45,838 nt of DNA from an uncultured Mediterraneibacter sp. (GCA_944376695.1 CALWDM010000014.1:1-45838); one strand, 5' to 3'. Numbered from the stretch's first letter, positions 35,032 to 44,120 are shown. Made by a program: numbers and translations. The notes: generated by a model from the sequence alone, not told the origin.

Positions 35032-35679
35032 ATGGATTTTTACCGTACGATATATAAGGAGGGCGCCGGTGAGATCGTGGAAAAGAAATCCCGGTTTATC
35101 GCAGAGGCATATCCCGTTGCAGGAGAGGAGGAAGCGTTTGCGCATCTGGAGGAAGTAAAAAAGAGGTACTGGGATGCAAGGCACCACTGCTGGGCTTATG
35201 TAACCGGGCGGAATCCGGGGCAGGAGCGAATGAGTGACGACGGGGAGCCGGCGGGGACTGCCGGGAAACCCATACTGGAAGTGATACGCGGCAGAGAACT
35301 GACAGATATCTTTATTGTGGTCACCAGATATTTTGGCGGGACGCTGCTGGGGACAGGCGGGCTTGTAAGGGCATACACTTCGGCTGCCGCTGAGGCGCTT
35401 GCGCACACTGAGATTATAACCAGGATACACGGTTTTAAACTGAAGGTCACCGCGGACTATACCGGACTGGGAAGGATCCAGTATATTCTGGGGCAGAGAG
35501 GGCTCGCGGTGCTGGACACTTTATACACAGACCGGGTGGAGGTCACCGTGCTTGTCCCGGACGGGGAAAGAGATGGGCTGAGGAAAGCGCTTATGGAAGG
35601 GACCAACGGGCAGGCGCGGATGGAAGAACTGGAAAGCTGCTGGTTCGCGGAGACAGCGGATGGACTTCAGCTTGACTGA
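35032..35679 (+). CDS. YigZ/IMPACT family protein
   Basis: The product is 215 residues from ATG 35032 after GGAGGAGG; the upstream frame extension has no family similarity. It has the N-terminal UPF0029 domain of the YigZ/IMPACT family, with KKSRFIAEAYPV, ARHHCWAYV, SDDGEPAGTAGKPIL and VTRYFGGTLLGTGGLVRAY. The second half is the smaller C-terminal ferredoxin-like domain. The bacterial function is not settled; eukaryotic IMPACT affects Gcn2 signalling. The gene is divergent from the PBP and ends at a terminator facing hpf. Confidence 0.9.
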   Translation: MDFYRTIYKEGAGEIVEKKSRFIAEAYPVAGEEEAFAHLEEVKKRYWDARHHCWAYVTGRNPGQERMSDDGEPAGTAGKPILEVIRGRELTDIFIVVTRYFGGTLLGTGGLVRAYTSAAAEALAHTEIITRIHGFKLKVTADYTGLGRIQYILGQRGLAVLDTLYTDRVEVTVLVPDGERDGLRKALMEGTNGQARMEELESCWFAETADGLQLD

Positions 35680-35705
35680 GATAAAATTGTACTGAGACAA
35701 AATGT

Positions 35706-35757
35706 AAAAGCCTTAAACCGCGATCCCGCCTGAGCGGGGCATTGGTTTAAGGCTTTT
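35706..35757. terminator. Bidirectional terminator between the YigZ-like gene and hpf
   Basis: A 14-bp perfect stem (AAAAGCCTTAAACC at 35706-35719 with 35744-35757) encloses a smaller CCCGC/GCGGG hairpin. The flanking A and T runs fit both directions. Confidence 0.85.
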
Positions 35758-35819
35758 GAATACTTTACTGTTTTATGGCCTTACGTGAGATCCTGCAAGT
35801 AGTTGATCCTGTAAGTACC

Positions 35820-36377
35820 TTATGAAAATTCCGGCTCGATCAGCCCGAAGGAGCCGTCTTTTCTCTTGTATACGACATTGACTTCCTCGGTATCCGCGTT
35901 GGAGAAGACGAAGAAGCTGTGGCCGAGCAGTTCCATCTGTAGGCACGCGTCCTCCGGGAACATCGGCTTGACGCCGAATTTCTTTGTGCGCACGATACGG
36001 ATCTCGTCGTTTTCCGGGGATTCGTCTTCAGACTCGATGAATTCGGTACGGATACTTCCGGAAGGAGTGGCTGCCGTGGGATGTCCCTGGCTCTTTGAGA
36101 CCAGCTTGTTCTTGTATTTGCGGAGCTGGCGCTCAATGACCTCCTCCACGAGATCGATGGATACGTACATATCATTGCTTGTCTGCTCAGAGCGGATGAT
36201 GCTGCCTTTGACAGGGATTGTTACCTCGATCTTCTGACGTCCCTTCTCCACGCTGAGCGTTACGATGATTTCTGTTTCAGGAGTGAAGTACCTTTCAAGT
36301 TTTCCTAATTTCTGCTCAATTGCATCTCTGAGCCCCCGGGTTACCTCAATGTTCTTTCCGCTGATGATAAAATTCAT
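35820..36377 (-). CDS. hpf: Ribosome hibernation-promoting factor, long form
   Basis: The product is 185 residues from ATG 36377; AAAGGAG is 9 bases upstream, and a TTG three codons earlier is too close to it. The N-terminal domain (FIISGKNIEVTRGLRDAIEQKL) binds the ribosome near the decoding centre. After a linker (about residues 95-125) the C-terminal domain (IVRTKKFGVKPMFPEDACLQMELLGH) dimerises ribosomes into 100S particles, as in long-form HPF of Firmicutes. Length is normal. It is separated from the upstream PsiE-like gene by about 87 bp. Confidence 0.95.
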   Translation of the reverse strand: MNFIISGKNIEVTRGLRDAIEQKLGKLERYFTPETEIIVTLSVEKGRQKIEVTIPVKGSIIRSEQTSNDMYVSIDLVEEVIERQLRKYKNKLVSKSQGHPTAATPSGSIRTEFIESEDESPENDEIRIVRTKKFGVKPMFPEDACLQMELLGHSFFVFSNADTEEVNVVYKRKDGSFGLIEPEFS

Positions 36378-36464
36378 GATGTTCAACTCCTTTTGTCAAT
36401 GTTTAACATAAACCTGTGAAAAATATGGGTTTATATTATGTAAATATTATAACATGGAACCGCG

Positions 36465-37079
36465 TCAATGTATAGAACGAATCACTTCGATCCGGGTAAT
36501 TTTTCCATCTCTGATCTTGGCGATGCGCAGCCCCAGGTCCGCAAAATATACACAGGCTCCTGTGCCGATTTCTGTGCCTTCCTCCTCCATCCTGTGCATG
36601 AGCACGTCAAGAAGCGTGTCATCCTCATCCAGGCAGGGGATGTTCATCCGGAACAGGCGGTTGATCTGGCGGATTTTCTGCGTCGCGCGGAACACGGTCT
36701 TGTCCGTCTCATCAAAAGAAGAGAAGAGAAACTTTCTTGTGGCGAACAGGATAGATATGGCGATCACCCCCAGCAGGCTGTTTACCGGTGAGGAGTGGTC
36801 GATGATGATCTGTCTTGCGATGGCAAACATCAAAACCTCAAACACTGTGAGCGGTGTGTGCAGATAGAGCATGCGGATCAGCTCCACGCCGATGATCAGG
36901 TTAAAGCAGGCGGTGAGCAGATCATCATAGTTCGGGTAGGTGCTGGCGTCTGTCAGTTCCCCCATGGAGAACCCGAGCTTGATGGTCATGATGATAATGC
37001 CGCAGGCAAGCAGGGCGGCGATTACGAACTCCAGTATCTTTGTAAGGTATTTCAGAAAAAGATGTGCGTATTTCTGCAT
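36465..37079 (-). CDS. PsiE-like membrane protein with C-terminal soluble domain
   Basis: The 204-residue protein has about four predicted membrane helices in the first 118 residues: near 14-34, around LLTACFNLIIGVELIRMLYL, then the FEVLMFAIARQIII helix, and SLLGVIAISILFATR. This part resembles the PsiE (phosphate-starvation-inducible E) family. The remaining 85 residues form a soluble domain ending YFADLGLRIAKIRDGKITRIEV, reminiscent of transporter-associated or CorC-like tails; that likeness is weak. Function is unknown. AAGGAGG precedes ATG 37079. It follows typA by 75 bp on the same strand; that gap holds a CCCGCG/CGCGGG stem (37103-37137) without a T run. Confidence 0.65.
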   Translation of the reverse strand: MQKYAHLFLKYLTKILEFVIAALLACGIIIMTIKLGFSMGELTDASTYPNYDDLLTACFNLIIGVELIRMLYLHTPLTVFEVLMFAIARQIIIDHSSPVNSLLGVIAISILFATRKFLFSSFDETDKTVFRATQKIRQINRLFRMNIPCLDEDDTLLDVLMHRMEEEGTEIGTGACVYFADLGLRIAKIRDGKITRIEVIRSIH

Positions 37080-37154
37080 ATGCGTCCTCCTTCTAAGGGC
37101 GCCCCGCGTTTTCCCTGAAAATGTGGGAGAGCGCGGGTGCGGTATCCCGGATCT

Positions 37155-38981
37155 TTATTTCATATTGCTTCGCTTGCGCAGCCTGGAGTCAAGGATCTTT
37201 TTGCGGATGCGCAGTGACTCTGGGGTGACTTCCAGAAGCTCGTCTGTGTCGATAAAGTCCAGCGCCTGTTCCAGGCTTAAGATTCTGGGAGGCGTGAGGC
37301 GGAGCGCTTCGTCCGCGCTGGAGGAGCGGGTGTTGGTCAGATGCTTTGTCTTGCAGACATTGAGCTCGATATCCTCAGCCTTGCCGTTCTGGCCGATGAC
37401 CATGCCCGCGTATACTTTTTCCCCGGGCCCTATGAACAGTGTACCACGCTCCTGGGCGCTGTACAATCCGTAAGTCACAGATTCGCCGGTTTCAAATGCG
37501 ATGAGAGAACCCTGTTTGCGGTACTGGATGTCGCCCCTGTAAGGCGCATAACCTTCAAAGCTTGTGTTTAAGACTCCATTTCCCTTTGTATCAGTGAGGA
37601 ATTCTCCGCGGTAGCCGATCAGACCCCTGGATGGGATGGAGAATTCCAGGCGGGTGTATCCCCCGTTTGATACGCTCATATTGCGAAGCTCGCCTTTTCT
37701 CTGCCCCAGTTTTTCGATCACAACGCCTGTGAATTCATCCGGTACGTCGATATAAGCCGTCTCCACAGGCTCAAGCTTCTTCCCGTTTTCATCGGTGTGA
37801 AAGAGAACTTCTGCCTTGCTCACCGCGAACTCGTAGCCTTCGCGGCGCATGTTTTCGATGAGAACGGACAGGTGGAGCTCTCCTCTTCCGGATACTTTGA
37901 ACCCGTCTGTGTTCTCTAGCTCTTCCACACGGAGACTGACGTCTGTGTTCAGCTCGCGGAACAGGCGGTCGCGCAGATGGCGGGAGGTCACGTATTTCCC
38001 CTCCTGGCCCGCGAAGGGGCTGTCATTGACAATGAACTGCATGGCGATCGTCGGCTCGGAGATTTTCTGGAAGGGGATCGCTTCCGGATTTTCCGGGGAG
38101 CACAGCGTATCTCCGATGGAGATGTCCGAGATCCCGGAGATGGCAACGATGGAACCGATAGACGCCTCTTTGACCTCCACTCTATTCAATCCGTCAAATT
38201 CATAGAGGCGGCTGATCTTGACTTTTGCCTGTTTGTCCGGGTCGTGATGGTTGACGAGTACCATATCCTGGTTTACTGAAATGGTTCCGTTGTCAACTTT
38301 TCCGATGCCGATGCGCCCCACATATTCATTGTAGTCAATGGTACTGATGAGTACCTGTGTGGGCGCTTCCGGATCTCCTTCCGGAGCAGGAATATAGTCC
38401 AGGATCGTCTCAAAGAGAGGCTTCATGTCCCGTTCTTCCTCTGTAAGGTCGAGCACGGCTACGCCTGCTTTTGCGGATGCGTAGACGAACGGACAATCCA
38501 GCTGTTCGTCGGATGCCCCGAGGTCGATGAAGAGTTCCAGCACCTCATCGATCACTTCGGCCGGCCGCGCTTCCGGCCGGTCGATTTTGTTGATGCACAC
38601 GATGACCGGGAGGCTTAATTCCAGCGCTTTCCTCAGGACGAATTTTGTCTGGGGCATGGCTCCCTCAAAAGCGTCCACCACGAGGATGACCCCGTTTACC
38701 ATCTTGAGTACACGTTCAACCTCACCGCCGAAATCCGCATGGCCGGGGGTGTCGATGATATTGATTTTGACTCCCTGATAGTGGACGGCAGTGTTTTTGG
38801 ACAGGATGGTGATGCCGCGCTCCCGCTCGATATCATTGGAATCCATGATGCGCTCCGCCACCTCCTGATTTTCGCGGAATACGCCGCTTTGTTTTAACAG
38901 CTCGTCGACCAGGGTCGTCTTGCCGTGGTCAACATGGGCAATGATCGCAATATTTCTTACATCTTCACGTTTTGTCTTCAT
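37155..38981 (-). CDS. typA: Translational GTPase TypA/BipA
   Basis: The product is 608 residues from ATG 38981, chosen because the family starts close to REDVRNIAIIAHVDHGKTTL; a methionine 11 codons upstream lacks a ribosome site. It has G-domain motifs AHVDHGKTTL, DTPGHADF and NKIDRPEAR, then domains II and III, and the C-terminal TypA-specific region with YRGEFLTDTKGNG. It binds ribosomes and aids 50S assembly and stress growth, especially at low temperature. The length matches the family. A promoter lies about 60-80 bp upstream. Confidence 0.97.
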   Translation of the reverse strand: MKTKREDVRNIAIIAHVDHGKTTLVDELLKQSGVFRENQEVAERIMDSNDIERERGITILSKNTAVHYQGVKINIIDTPGHADFGGEVERVLKMVNGVILVVDAFEGAMPQTKFVLRKALELSLPVIVCINKIDRPEARPAEVIDEVLELFIDLGASDEQLDCPFVYASAKAGVAVLDLTEEERDMKPLFETILDYIPAPEGDPEAPTQVLISTIDYNEYVGRIGIGKVDNGTISVNQDMVLVNHHDPDKQAKVKISRLYEFDGLNRVEVKEASIGSIVAISGISDISIGDTLCSPENPEAIPFQKISEPTIAMQFIVNDSPFAGQEGKYVTSRHLRDRLFRELNTDVSLRVEELENTDGFKVSGRGELHLSVLIENMRREGYEFAVSKAEVLFHTDENGKKLEPVETAYIDVPDEFTGVVIEKLGQRKGELRNMSVSNGGYTRLEFSIPSRGLIGYRGEFLTDTKGNGVLNTSFEGYAPYRGDIQYRKQGSLIAFETGESVTYGLYSAQERGTLFIGPGEKVYAGMVIGQNGKAEDIELNVCKTKHLTNTRSSSADEALRLTPPRILSLEQALDFIDTDELLEVTPESLRIRKKILDSRLRKRSNMK

Positions 38982-39036
38982 AATATTTTGCACTCTTTCT
39001 TTAATATATGTCATTTTTCATAACCGCAGCTCTCTT

Positions 39037-39064
39037 ATTCTATCACAAAATATTTATTTTACAA
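39037..39064 (-). promoter_or_regulatory. Promoter of typA
   Basis: On the minus strand TTGTAA (39059-39064), 16-bp spacer, TAGAAT (39037-39042) preceded by TGA. Confidence 0.55.
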
Positions 39065-39208
39065 GACCGCGGGCAAGTCCTGATGTCGAAAGGAGAGCAG
39101 ATTTTGTCGTACGATTCACGGGGCAGAGAGGTTCTGCCGGAATGTTCTGGCGCATACATTTAGTAGTGACTCAAAAATACCGAAAAGAGGAAGGGAGAGC
39201 TACAGATT

Positions 39209-39838
39209 ATGTCAGATAAGATCATTGAGAACAATCAGGTAACAGTCATAGGGATGGTGGTGTCGGAATTTACATACAGCCACGAAGTGTTCGGAGAGGG
39301 ATTCTATATGGTAGATATCCTGGTAAGAAGACTGAGCAGTTCAAATGACAGGATACCCGTGATGGTGTCGGAGCGGCTGATCGATGTGACGCAGGATTAC
39401 CGGGGGAAATGCATCATGGTATCCGGCCAGTTCCGGTCGTACAACCGGCATGAGGAACAGAAGAACAGGCTGGTGCTGTCCGTATTTGCCCGGGAGATCG
39501 AGTTCATCGACGAAGAGCCGGATGGGGCGAGGACGAACCACATCCTCCTGGAAGGGTATATGTGCAAGCGCCCGGTGTACCGAAAGACCCCTCTGGGGCG
39601 CGAGATCGCGGATCTTCTGCTGGCGGTGAACCGGCCGTACGGAAAGTCCGACTACATCCCGTGCATCTGCTGGGGGAGGAATGCCAGATATGCTTCCGGG
39701 TTCGACGTGGGTGAGCATGTGCGCATCCTGGGGCGGATCCAGAGCCGGGAATATGTGAAGAAGCTGTCTGAGACGGAGACAGAGACAAGGACTGCCTACG
39801 AGGTGTCTGTGAGCAAGCTGGAGTGCATGGATGACTGA
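39209..39838 (+). CDS. Single-stranded DNA-binding-like protein with two OB folds
   Basis: The 209-residue protein contains two SSB-type OB folds and lacks the acidic DDDIPF-type tail of the housekeeping SSB. Domain 1 (about residues 8-100) has VTVIGMVVSEFTYSHEVFGE and a IMVSGQFRSYNR strand. Domain 2 (about 108-205) is closer to normal SSB, with ILLEGYMCKRPVYRKTPLGREIADLLLAVNR, then IPCICWGRNARYASG and VRILGRIQSREY. One chain could thus supply two of the four OB folds of a standard tetramer. A cellular role is not known. It is divergent from typA, with GGGAGAG before the ATG. Confidence 0.8.
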   Translation: MSDKIIENNQVTVIGMVVSEFTYSHEVFGEGFYMVDILVRRLSSSNDRIPVMVSERLIDVTQDYRGKCIMVSGQFRSYNRHEEQKNRLVLSVFAREIEFIDEEPDGARTNHILLEGYMCKRPVYRKTPLGREIADLLLAVNRPYGKSDYIPCICWGRNARYASGFDVGEHVRILGRIQSREYVKKLSETETETRTAYEVSVSKLECMDD

Positions 39839-39910
39839 GAGGCAGGGTCAGTAAGACTGAGAGACGAGTCAGTAAGCGAAGAATAAAAAACGAAAAATAA
39901 TGTGTTTGTT

Positions 39911-39959
39911 AAAAGGATATCATATATTGAGATGAAGTCTCAGATGTGGTATCCTTTTT
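39911..39959 (+). terminator. Terminator after the SSB-like gene
   Basis: Stem AAAAGGATA...TATCCTTTT with an inner TGAGA-TGAAG-TCTCA hairpin (39911-39959) followed by T residues. It lies about 75 bp after the gene and 80 bp before dapB. Confidence 0.7.
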
Positions 39960-40041
39960 ATATGATTCGCGGCAGAGGACTGAATATACAGTTTGAGTCT
40001 GATGCATGTGCTGACGACTAAGAGACAGGAGGATGGATGCT

Positions 40042-40800
40042 ATGATAAAGATTTTAATGCATGGATGCAACGGAAAGATGGGAAGGATGATCACAGAGAT
40101 CGCAGAGGGAGACGACAATGCCGTGATCGCCGCAGGAGTGGACGCATATACAGGAGCGCCGAATGATTATCCGGTGTTTGAGTCCATTGAAAAATGCGAT
40201 GCAGACGTGGATGTGGCGATCGATTTTTCTACTGCCGGAGCAGTGGACAGGCTGCTGGATTACTGCGTGGAAAAGAAGCTTCCGCTCGTACTGTGCACGA
40301 CGGGGCTTTCGGAGGAGCAGCTTAAGAAAGTGGATGCATCGTCAGAGAAGATCGCGATCCTGAAATCCGCCAACATGTCACTTGGGATCAACCTGCTCCT
40401 GAAACTGTTAAAAGATGCGGCCAGGGTGCTGGCGCCGTCAGGATATGACATTGAGCTGGTGGAGCGCCATCATAATCAGAAGCTGGACGCTCCAAGCGGA
40501 ACCGCGCTGGCTCTGGCGGATACAGTGAATGAAGCACTGGAAAATGAGTATCATTATGTATACGACAGAAGCCAGGTGCGCAGAAAAAGAGAAAACAAAG
40601 AGATTGGCATCAGCGCGGTCCGCGGCGGCACGATCGTGGGAGAACACGAGGTGATTTTTGCGGGTGCGGACGAAGTGATCGAATTTAAGCACACCGCGTA
40701 TTCCAGAGCCGTGTTCGCAAAAGGCGCTGTCGAGGCGGGAAAATTCCTGGCGGGAAAAGCGGCCGGAATGTACGATATGGGAGACGTGATTGGCCTGTAA
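40042..40800 (+). CDS. dapB: 4-Hydroxy-tetrahydrodipicolinate reductase
   Basis: The product is 252 residues from ATG 40042; AGGAGG at 40027-40032 directly abuts an earlier ATG (40033), so the later one has proper spacing and gives the family start IKILMHGCNGKMGRM. The substrate motif ERHHNQKLDAPSGTALALA and the CTTGLSEEQL nucleotide-domain segment are present. It reduces the dihydrodipicolinate precursor with NAD(P)H in lysine and diaminopimelate synthesis. It stands away from other dap genes and precedes fbp by 27 bp. Confidence 0.96.
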   Translation: MIKILMHGCNGKMGRMITEIAEGDDNAVIAAGVDAYTGAPNDYPVFESIEKCDADVDVAIDFSTAGAVDRLLDYCVEKKLPLVLCTTGLSEEQLKKVDASSEKIAILKSANMSLGINLLLKLLKDAARVLAPSGYDIELVERHHNQKLDAPSGTALALADTVNEALENEYHYVYDRSQVRRKRENKEIGISAVRGGTIVGEHEVIFAGADEVIEFKHTAYSRAVFAKGAVEAGKFLAGKAAGMYDMGDVIGL

Positions 40801-40827
40801 AAGCAGGATCGCTGTTGGAGGAATCAC

Positions 40828-42780
40828 ATGAAAGACTTAGAGACCAGATATCTGGAACGGCTGTCAGACCTGTATCCGACCATTGCGGCCGCTTCCACGG
40901 AGATCATCAACCTCCAGTCCATACTGAACCTTCCGAAAGGGACGGAAAATTTCCTCACAGACGTGCATGGAGAATATGAGGCATTTTCTCACGTACTTAA
41001 AAATGGCTCCGGATCCGTGCGGCGGAAAATCGAGGATGTGTTTGGAAACCGCATGAGTGACAGGGACAAGCGTTCCCTGACCACGCTGATTTATTATCCG
41101 AAGGCAAAGATGGATCTGGTCCGTCAGGAAGAGCCGAATATGGAAGACTGGTACAGAGTTCACCTGTATCTGCTTATTGAAGTGAGCAAGCGGGCGGCGA
41201 GCAAGTACACCAGGTCCAAGGTCAGGAAGGCGCTGCCCAGGGATTTTGCCTATGTGATCGAGGAGCTGATCACGGAAAAAGCAGAGGTCAGCGATAAGGA
41301 ATCCTATTATAATGAAATTATTTCCACTATTATCAGGATCGGCAGGGCGGAAAAATTTATCTGTGCGATCTCAGAGCTGGTCCAGAGGCTTGTTGTGGAT
41401 CACCTGCATATATTGGGAGATATTTACGATCGTGGACCGGGACCGCATATTATTATGGATAAACTGATGTCATATCACTCTGTGGACATCCAGTGGGGAA
41501 ACCATGATGTAGTATGGATGGGCGCCGCTGCCGGCCAGAGAGGCTGCATTGCCAATGTGATCCGCATTTGCGCCCGGTATGGCAATCTGGATATCCTTGA
41601 AGACGGGTATGGAATTAATCTGATCCCGCTGGCGGCATTTGCCCTGCGCGTGTACAGAGATGATCCATGTACCTGTTTTAAGCTCAAGATTTCTGACAGA
41701 CAGGATTCGGAGGAGATGCAGATGAACCTGAGGATCCATAAGGCCATCTCCATTATCCAGTTTAAACTGGAAGGACAGATTATCCGCCGGCAGAAATCTT
41801 TTCATCTCGAGGATCGGGCGCTCCTGCACAGGATCGACTATGAGAAGGGAACCATCACTCTGAATGGGAAAAAATACCAGCTTCTTGATACGAATTTCCC
41901 GACAGTTGATCCGCAGGATCCCTACGCGCTCAGTGAGGAAGAGGAGGAGATCATAGAGCGGCTGGAGAGGGCGTTTGAGAACTGCGGGAAGCTCCAGCAG
42001 CATATGAGATTCCTTCTGGCAAAGGGCGGGCTGTATAAGGTGTATAATGACAATCTTCTGTATCACGGGTGCGTGCCCCTGACAGAGAGCGGCGAGCTGA
42101 AAGAAGTTGAGGTATACGGGAAGAAGTACCGCGGAAAGGAGCTGTATGACGCTCTGGATGCCTGTGTGAGAAAGGGGTTTTTCGCCCTGGATGAAAAGGA
42201 GCGCCAGGACGGGAAAGACATCATGTGGTATATCTGGCTCCATCCGGATTCTCCTCTGTTTGGCAAGAACAGGATGGCAACTTTTGAGAGATATTTTCTT
42301 GCGGAGAAAGAAACTCATTTTGAAAAGAAAAACCCATATTATGATCTGATCGAAAACGAGGAGGTCATAGACCGGATCATGAGAGAATTCGGTCTGGACC
42401 CCGCGGGCGCACATATCGTGAACGGACATGTGCCGGTCAGGAGAAAGGATGGGGAGAGTCCTGTAAAATGCGGCGGAAAGGTGCTTGTCATTGACGGAGG
42501 ATTTTCAAAAGCGTATCAGAAACAAACCGGGATCGCGGGATACACGCTGATATACAACTCTTACGGGATTCGTCTGGTGGCGCTGGAACCCTTTGAGTCT
42601 GCGGAAGCCGCCATCAGAAAAGAAATCGATATCCATTCTGAGATGACGGTAGTGACCAGGGCGAGAGACCGCTGTCTTGTAGGCGGCACGGATGTGGGAA
42701 GGGAGCTGAAGGAGCAGATCCGGGATCTGGAGCGTCTCCTGGCAGCATACAGAAACGGAGAGATTACAGAAAAGATATAG
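40828..42780 (+). CDS. fbp: Fructose-1,6-bisphosphatase, class III
   Basis: The product is 650 residues, the normal length of the class III (YydE/Fbp) enzyme of Firmicutes. Near residue 190 come the metallophosphoesterase-like motifs LHILGDIYDRGPGPHIIMD and QWGNHDVVWMGA, and later HIVNGHVPVRRKDGESP and VIDGGFSKAYQ. It hydrolyses fructose-1,6-bisphosphate for gluconeogenesis with divalent metal in the cytoplasm. GGAGG precedes ATG 40828. It lies between dapB and a sigma-factor gene (15-bp gap), all in one direction. Confidence 0.97.
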   Translation: MKDLETRYLERLSDLYPTIAAASTEIINLQSILNLPKGTENFLTDVHGEYEAFSHVLKNGSGSVRRKIEDVFGNRMSDRDKRSLTTLIYYPKAKMDLVRQEEPNMEDWYRVHLYLLIEVSKRAASKYTRSKVRKALPRDFAYVIEELITEKAEVSDKESYYNEIISTIIRIGRAEKFICAISELVQRLVVDHLHILGDIYDRGPGPHIIMDKLMSYHSVDIQWGNHDVVWMGAAAGQRGCIANVIRICARYGNLDILEDGYGINLIPLAAFALRVYRDDPCTCFKLKISDRQDSEEMQMNLRIHKAISIIQFKLEGQIIRRQKSFHLEDRALLHRIDYEKGTITLNGKKYQLLDTNFPTVDPQDPYALSEEEEEIIERLERAFENCGKLQQHMRFLLAKGGLYKVYNDNLLYHGCVPLTESGELKEVEVYGKKYRGKELYDALDACVRKGFFALDEKERQDGKDIMWYIWLHPDSPLFGKNRMATFERYFLAEKETHFEKKNPYYDLIENEEVIDRIMREFGLDPAGAHIVNGHVPVRRKDGESPVKCGGKVLVIDGGFSKAYQKQTGIAGYTLIYNSYGIRLVALEPFESAEAAIRKEIDIHSEMTVVTRARDRCLVGGTDVGRELKEQIRDLERLLAAYRNGEITEKI

Positions 42781-42795
42781 AAAAGCGAGGCAGAG

Positions 42796-43632
42796 ATGGA
42801 AAAAGAACATCAGATTTCAACAGAAGAGACCGTATCAGAACCGCTTAAGATCTATCTGCGGGAGATCGGACAGATCCCACTCCTTACTGAGGAGGAGGAA
42901 AAAGAACTTGGAAAAAGGAGTGCGGCGGGGGATGAGTCGGCGCGCCGCAGGCTGGAGGAGGGCAATCTCCGCCTGGTAGTTTCTCTGGCCAAACGATATA
43001 CCGGGAGAGGCGTGCAGCTCCCGGATCTGATCCAGGAAGGGAATATGGGACTGATGCGGGCCGCGGAGAAGTATGACTATACAAAAGAAAACCGTTTTTC
43101 TACTTACGCAGCCTGGTGGATCAAAGAGGCGATGCAGCGCGCCATTGACCAGCAGTCCAGAGAGATCCGGGTACCGGTCCATGTGGCGGAAAACATGAAA
43201 AAAGTGCAGAAGACAGCGAAAGAGCTGCAGCAGGAGCTGGGGAGAGACGCCACCCCGAAAGAGATTGCAGAGAAAATGGGGGATCGCTCAGAGGAGGATG
43301 TGAAGAATATTCTTACGTATCTGCAAAGTCCGGTATCTCTGGAAACACCCATCGGCGAGGACGGTGAGGACAGCCTGGGGGATCTGGTGGAAGACCGGTC
43401 AGAGGCAACGCCTGAGGAAGCTATGGATGTGCTTGTGCGGAAAGAAGAAGTAAAGGAACTGCTCGAGGCGCTCAGCGACAGGGAAAGTCAGGTGATCCGG
43501 CTGAGGTACGGGCTGGAGGACAGCAGGTCCCACACTTTGGAGGAGATCGGCGAGATGCTGGGAGTGACCAGAGAGAGGGTGCGCCAGATCGAATCGCGGG
43601 CTATGGAAAAACTGCGAAAAAAAGCAAAGTAA
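42796..43632 (+). CDS. Primary-like (RpoD-related) sigma-70 factor without region 1.1
   Basis: The 278-residue protein has sigma region 1.2 ([19 protein letters not shown]), region 2 ([54 protein letters not shown]), region 3, and region 4.2 ([20 protein letters not shown]). It lacks region 1.1 and the non-conserved insert, so it looks like a group 2 sigma rather than the housekeeping factor. At the positions of E. coli sigma70 Gln437 and Thr440, which read the -12 base pair, it has Glu111 and Gln114. The region 4.2 residues that read -35 are conserved. It follows fbp by 15 bp. Its regulon is unknown. Confidence 0.9.
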   Translation: MEKEHQISTEETVSEPLKIYLREIGQIPLLTEEEEKELGKRSAAGDESARRRLEEGNLRLVVSLAKRYTGRGVQLPDLIQEGNMGLMRAAEKYDYTKENRFSTYAAWWIKEAMQRAIDQQSREIRVPVHVAENMKKVQKTAKELQQELGRDATPKEIAEKMGDRSEEDVKNILTYLQSPVSLETPIGEDGEDSLGDLVEDRSEATPEEAMDVLVRKEEVKELLEALSDRESQVIRLRYGLEDSRSHTLEEIGEMLGVTRERVRQIESRAMEKLRKKAK

Positions 43633-43720
43633 AACAAAATAAAACGTTTCCTGTGCATAAATATTGAAAAAGTGCAGATAGTAGAGATACAACAATATTT
43701 ATGGAAAGGGAGACAATCTT

Positions 43721-44083
43721 ATGAAGAAAATGAAAAAACTTCTTGTGCTCATGACCTGCGCCTTTGTGCTGTTCGGGACTGCTGCATGCGGCAGCAGGGA
43801 TAATGCTGACAATGGAGCTGATCAGTCAGCGACTGATAATTCTGCTGCAGACAAGAACAAGACAGATAATGATAAGACGGATGACAGCATGGACAATGCA
43901 GACACAAACGACCGTACTATGAATGACGCTACTGAGGGAGACGGGATTCTGGACGATGCCGTACACGATGTGACAGACGGCGTGGATGATGTCACGGATG
44001 ATGTGACAGACGGCGTTGACAGGGCAACAGACGAGATGACTGATGATAATGGAGTACAAAAAGATATGCAGAATAATCGATAA
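43721..44083 (+). CDS. Small Asp/Thr-rich lipoprotein
   Basis: A 120-residue protein starts MKKMKKLLVLMTCAFVLFGTAACGS, a lipoprotein signal peptide with lipobox GTAAC (Cys23). The mature part is hydrophilic and rich in Asp, Asn, Thr and Ser. Near the end is an imperfect repeat, VTDGVDDVTDDVTDGVDRATDEM, with an exact 17-bp DNA repeat at 43967-43983 and 44000-44016. I recognise no domain. It should be anchored to the outer face of the membrane. A GGAAAGGGAG ribosome site precedes the ATG. It is in line with the sigma gene (88-bp gap), but may have its own promoter. Confidence 0.85.
   Translation: MKKMKKLLVLMTCAFVLFGTAACGSRDNADNGADQSATDNSAADKNKTDNDKTDDSMDNADTNDRTMNDATEGDGILDDAVHDVTDGVDDVTDDVTDGVDRATDEMTDDNGVQKDMQNNR
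43967..44016 (+). repeat. 17-bp direct repeat within the lipoprotein gene
   Basis: The sequence GATGTGACAGACGGCGT occurs exactly at 43967-43983 and 44000-44016, 33 bp apart (11 codons), encoding DVTDGV twice. Confidence 0.85.
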
Positions 44084-44120
44084 TGAAAATTCATAAGTGC
44101 TCCGGGGGTTATAAGAGGCT

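Noticed and set aside
41470-42429. 319-codon minus-strand ORF opposite fbp
   Set aside because: Shadow of a well-conserved class III fructose bisphosphatase gene.
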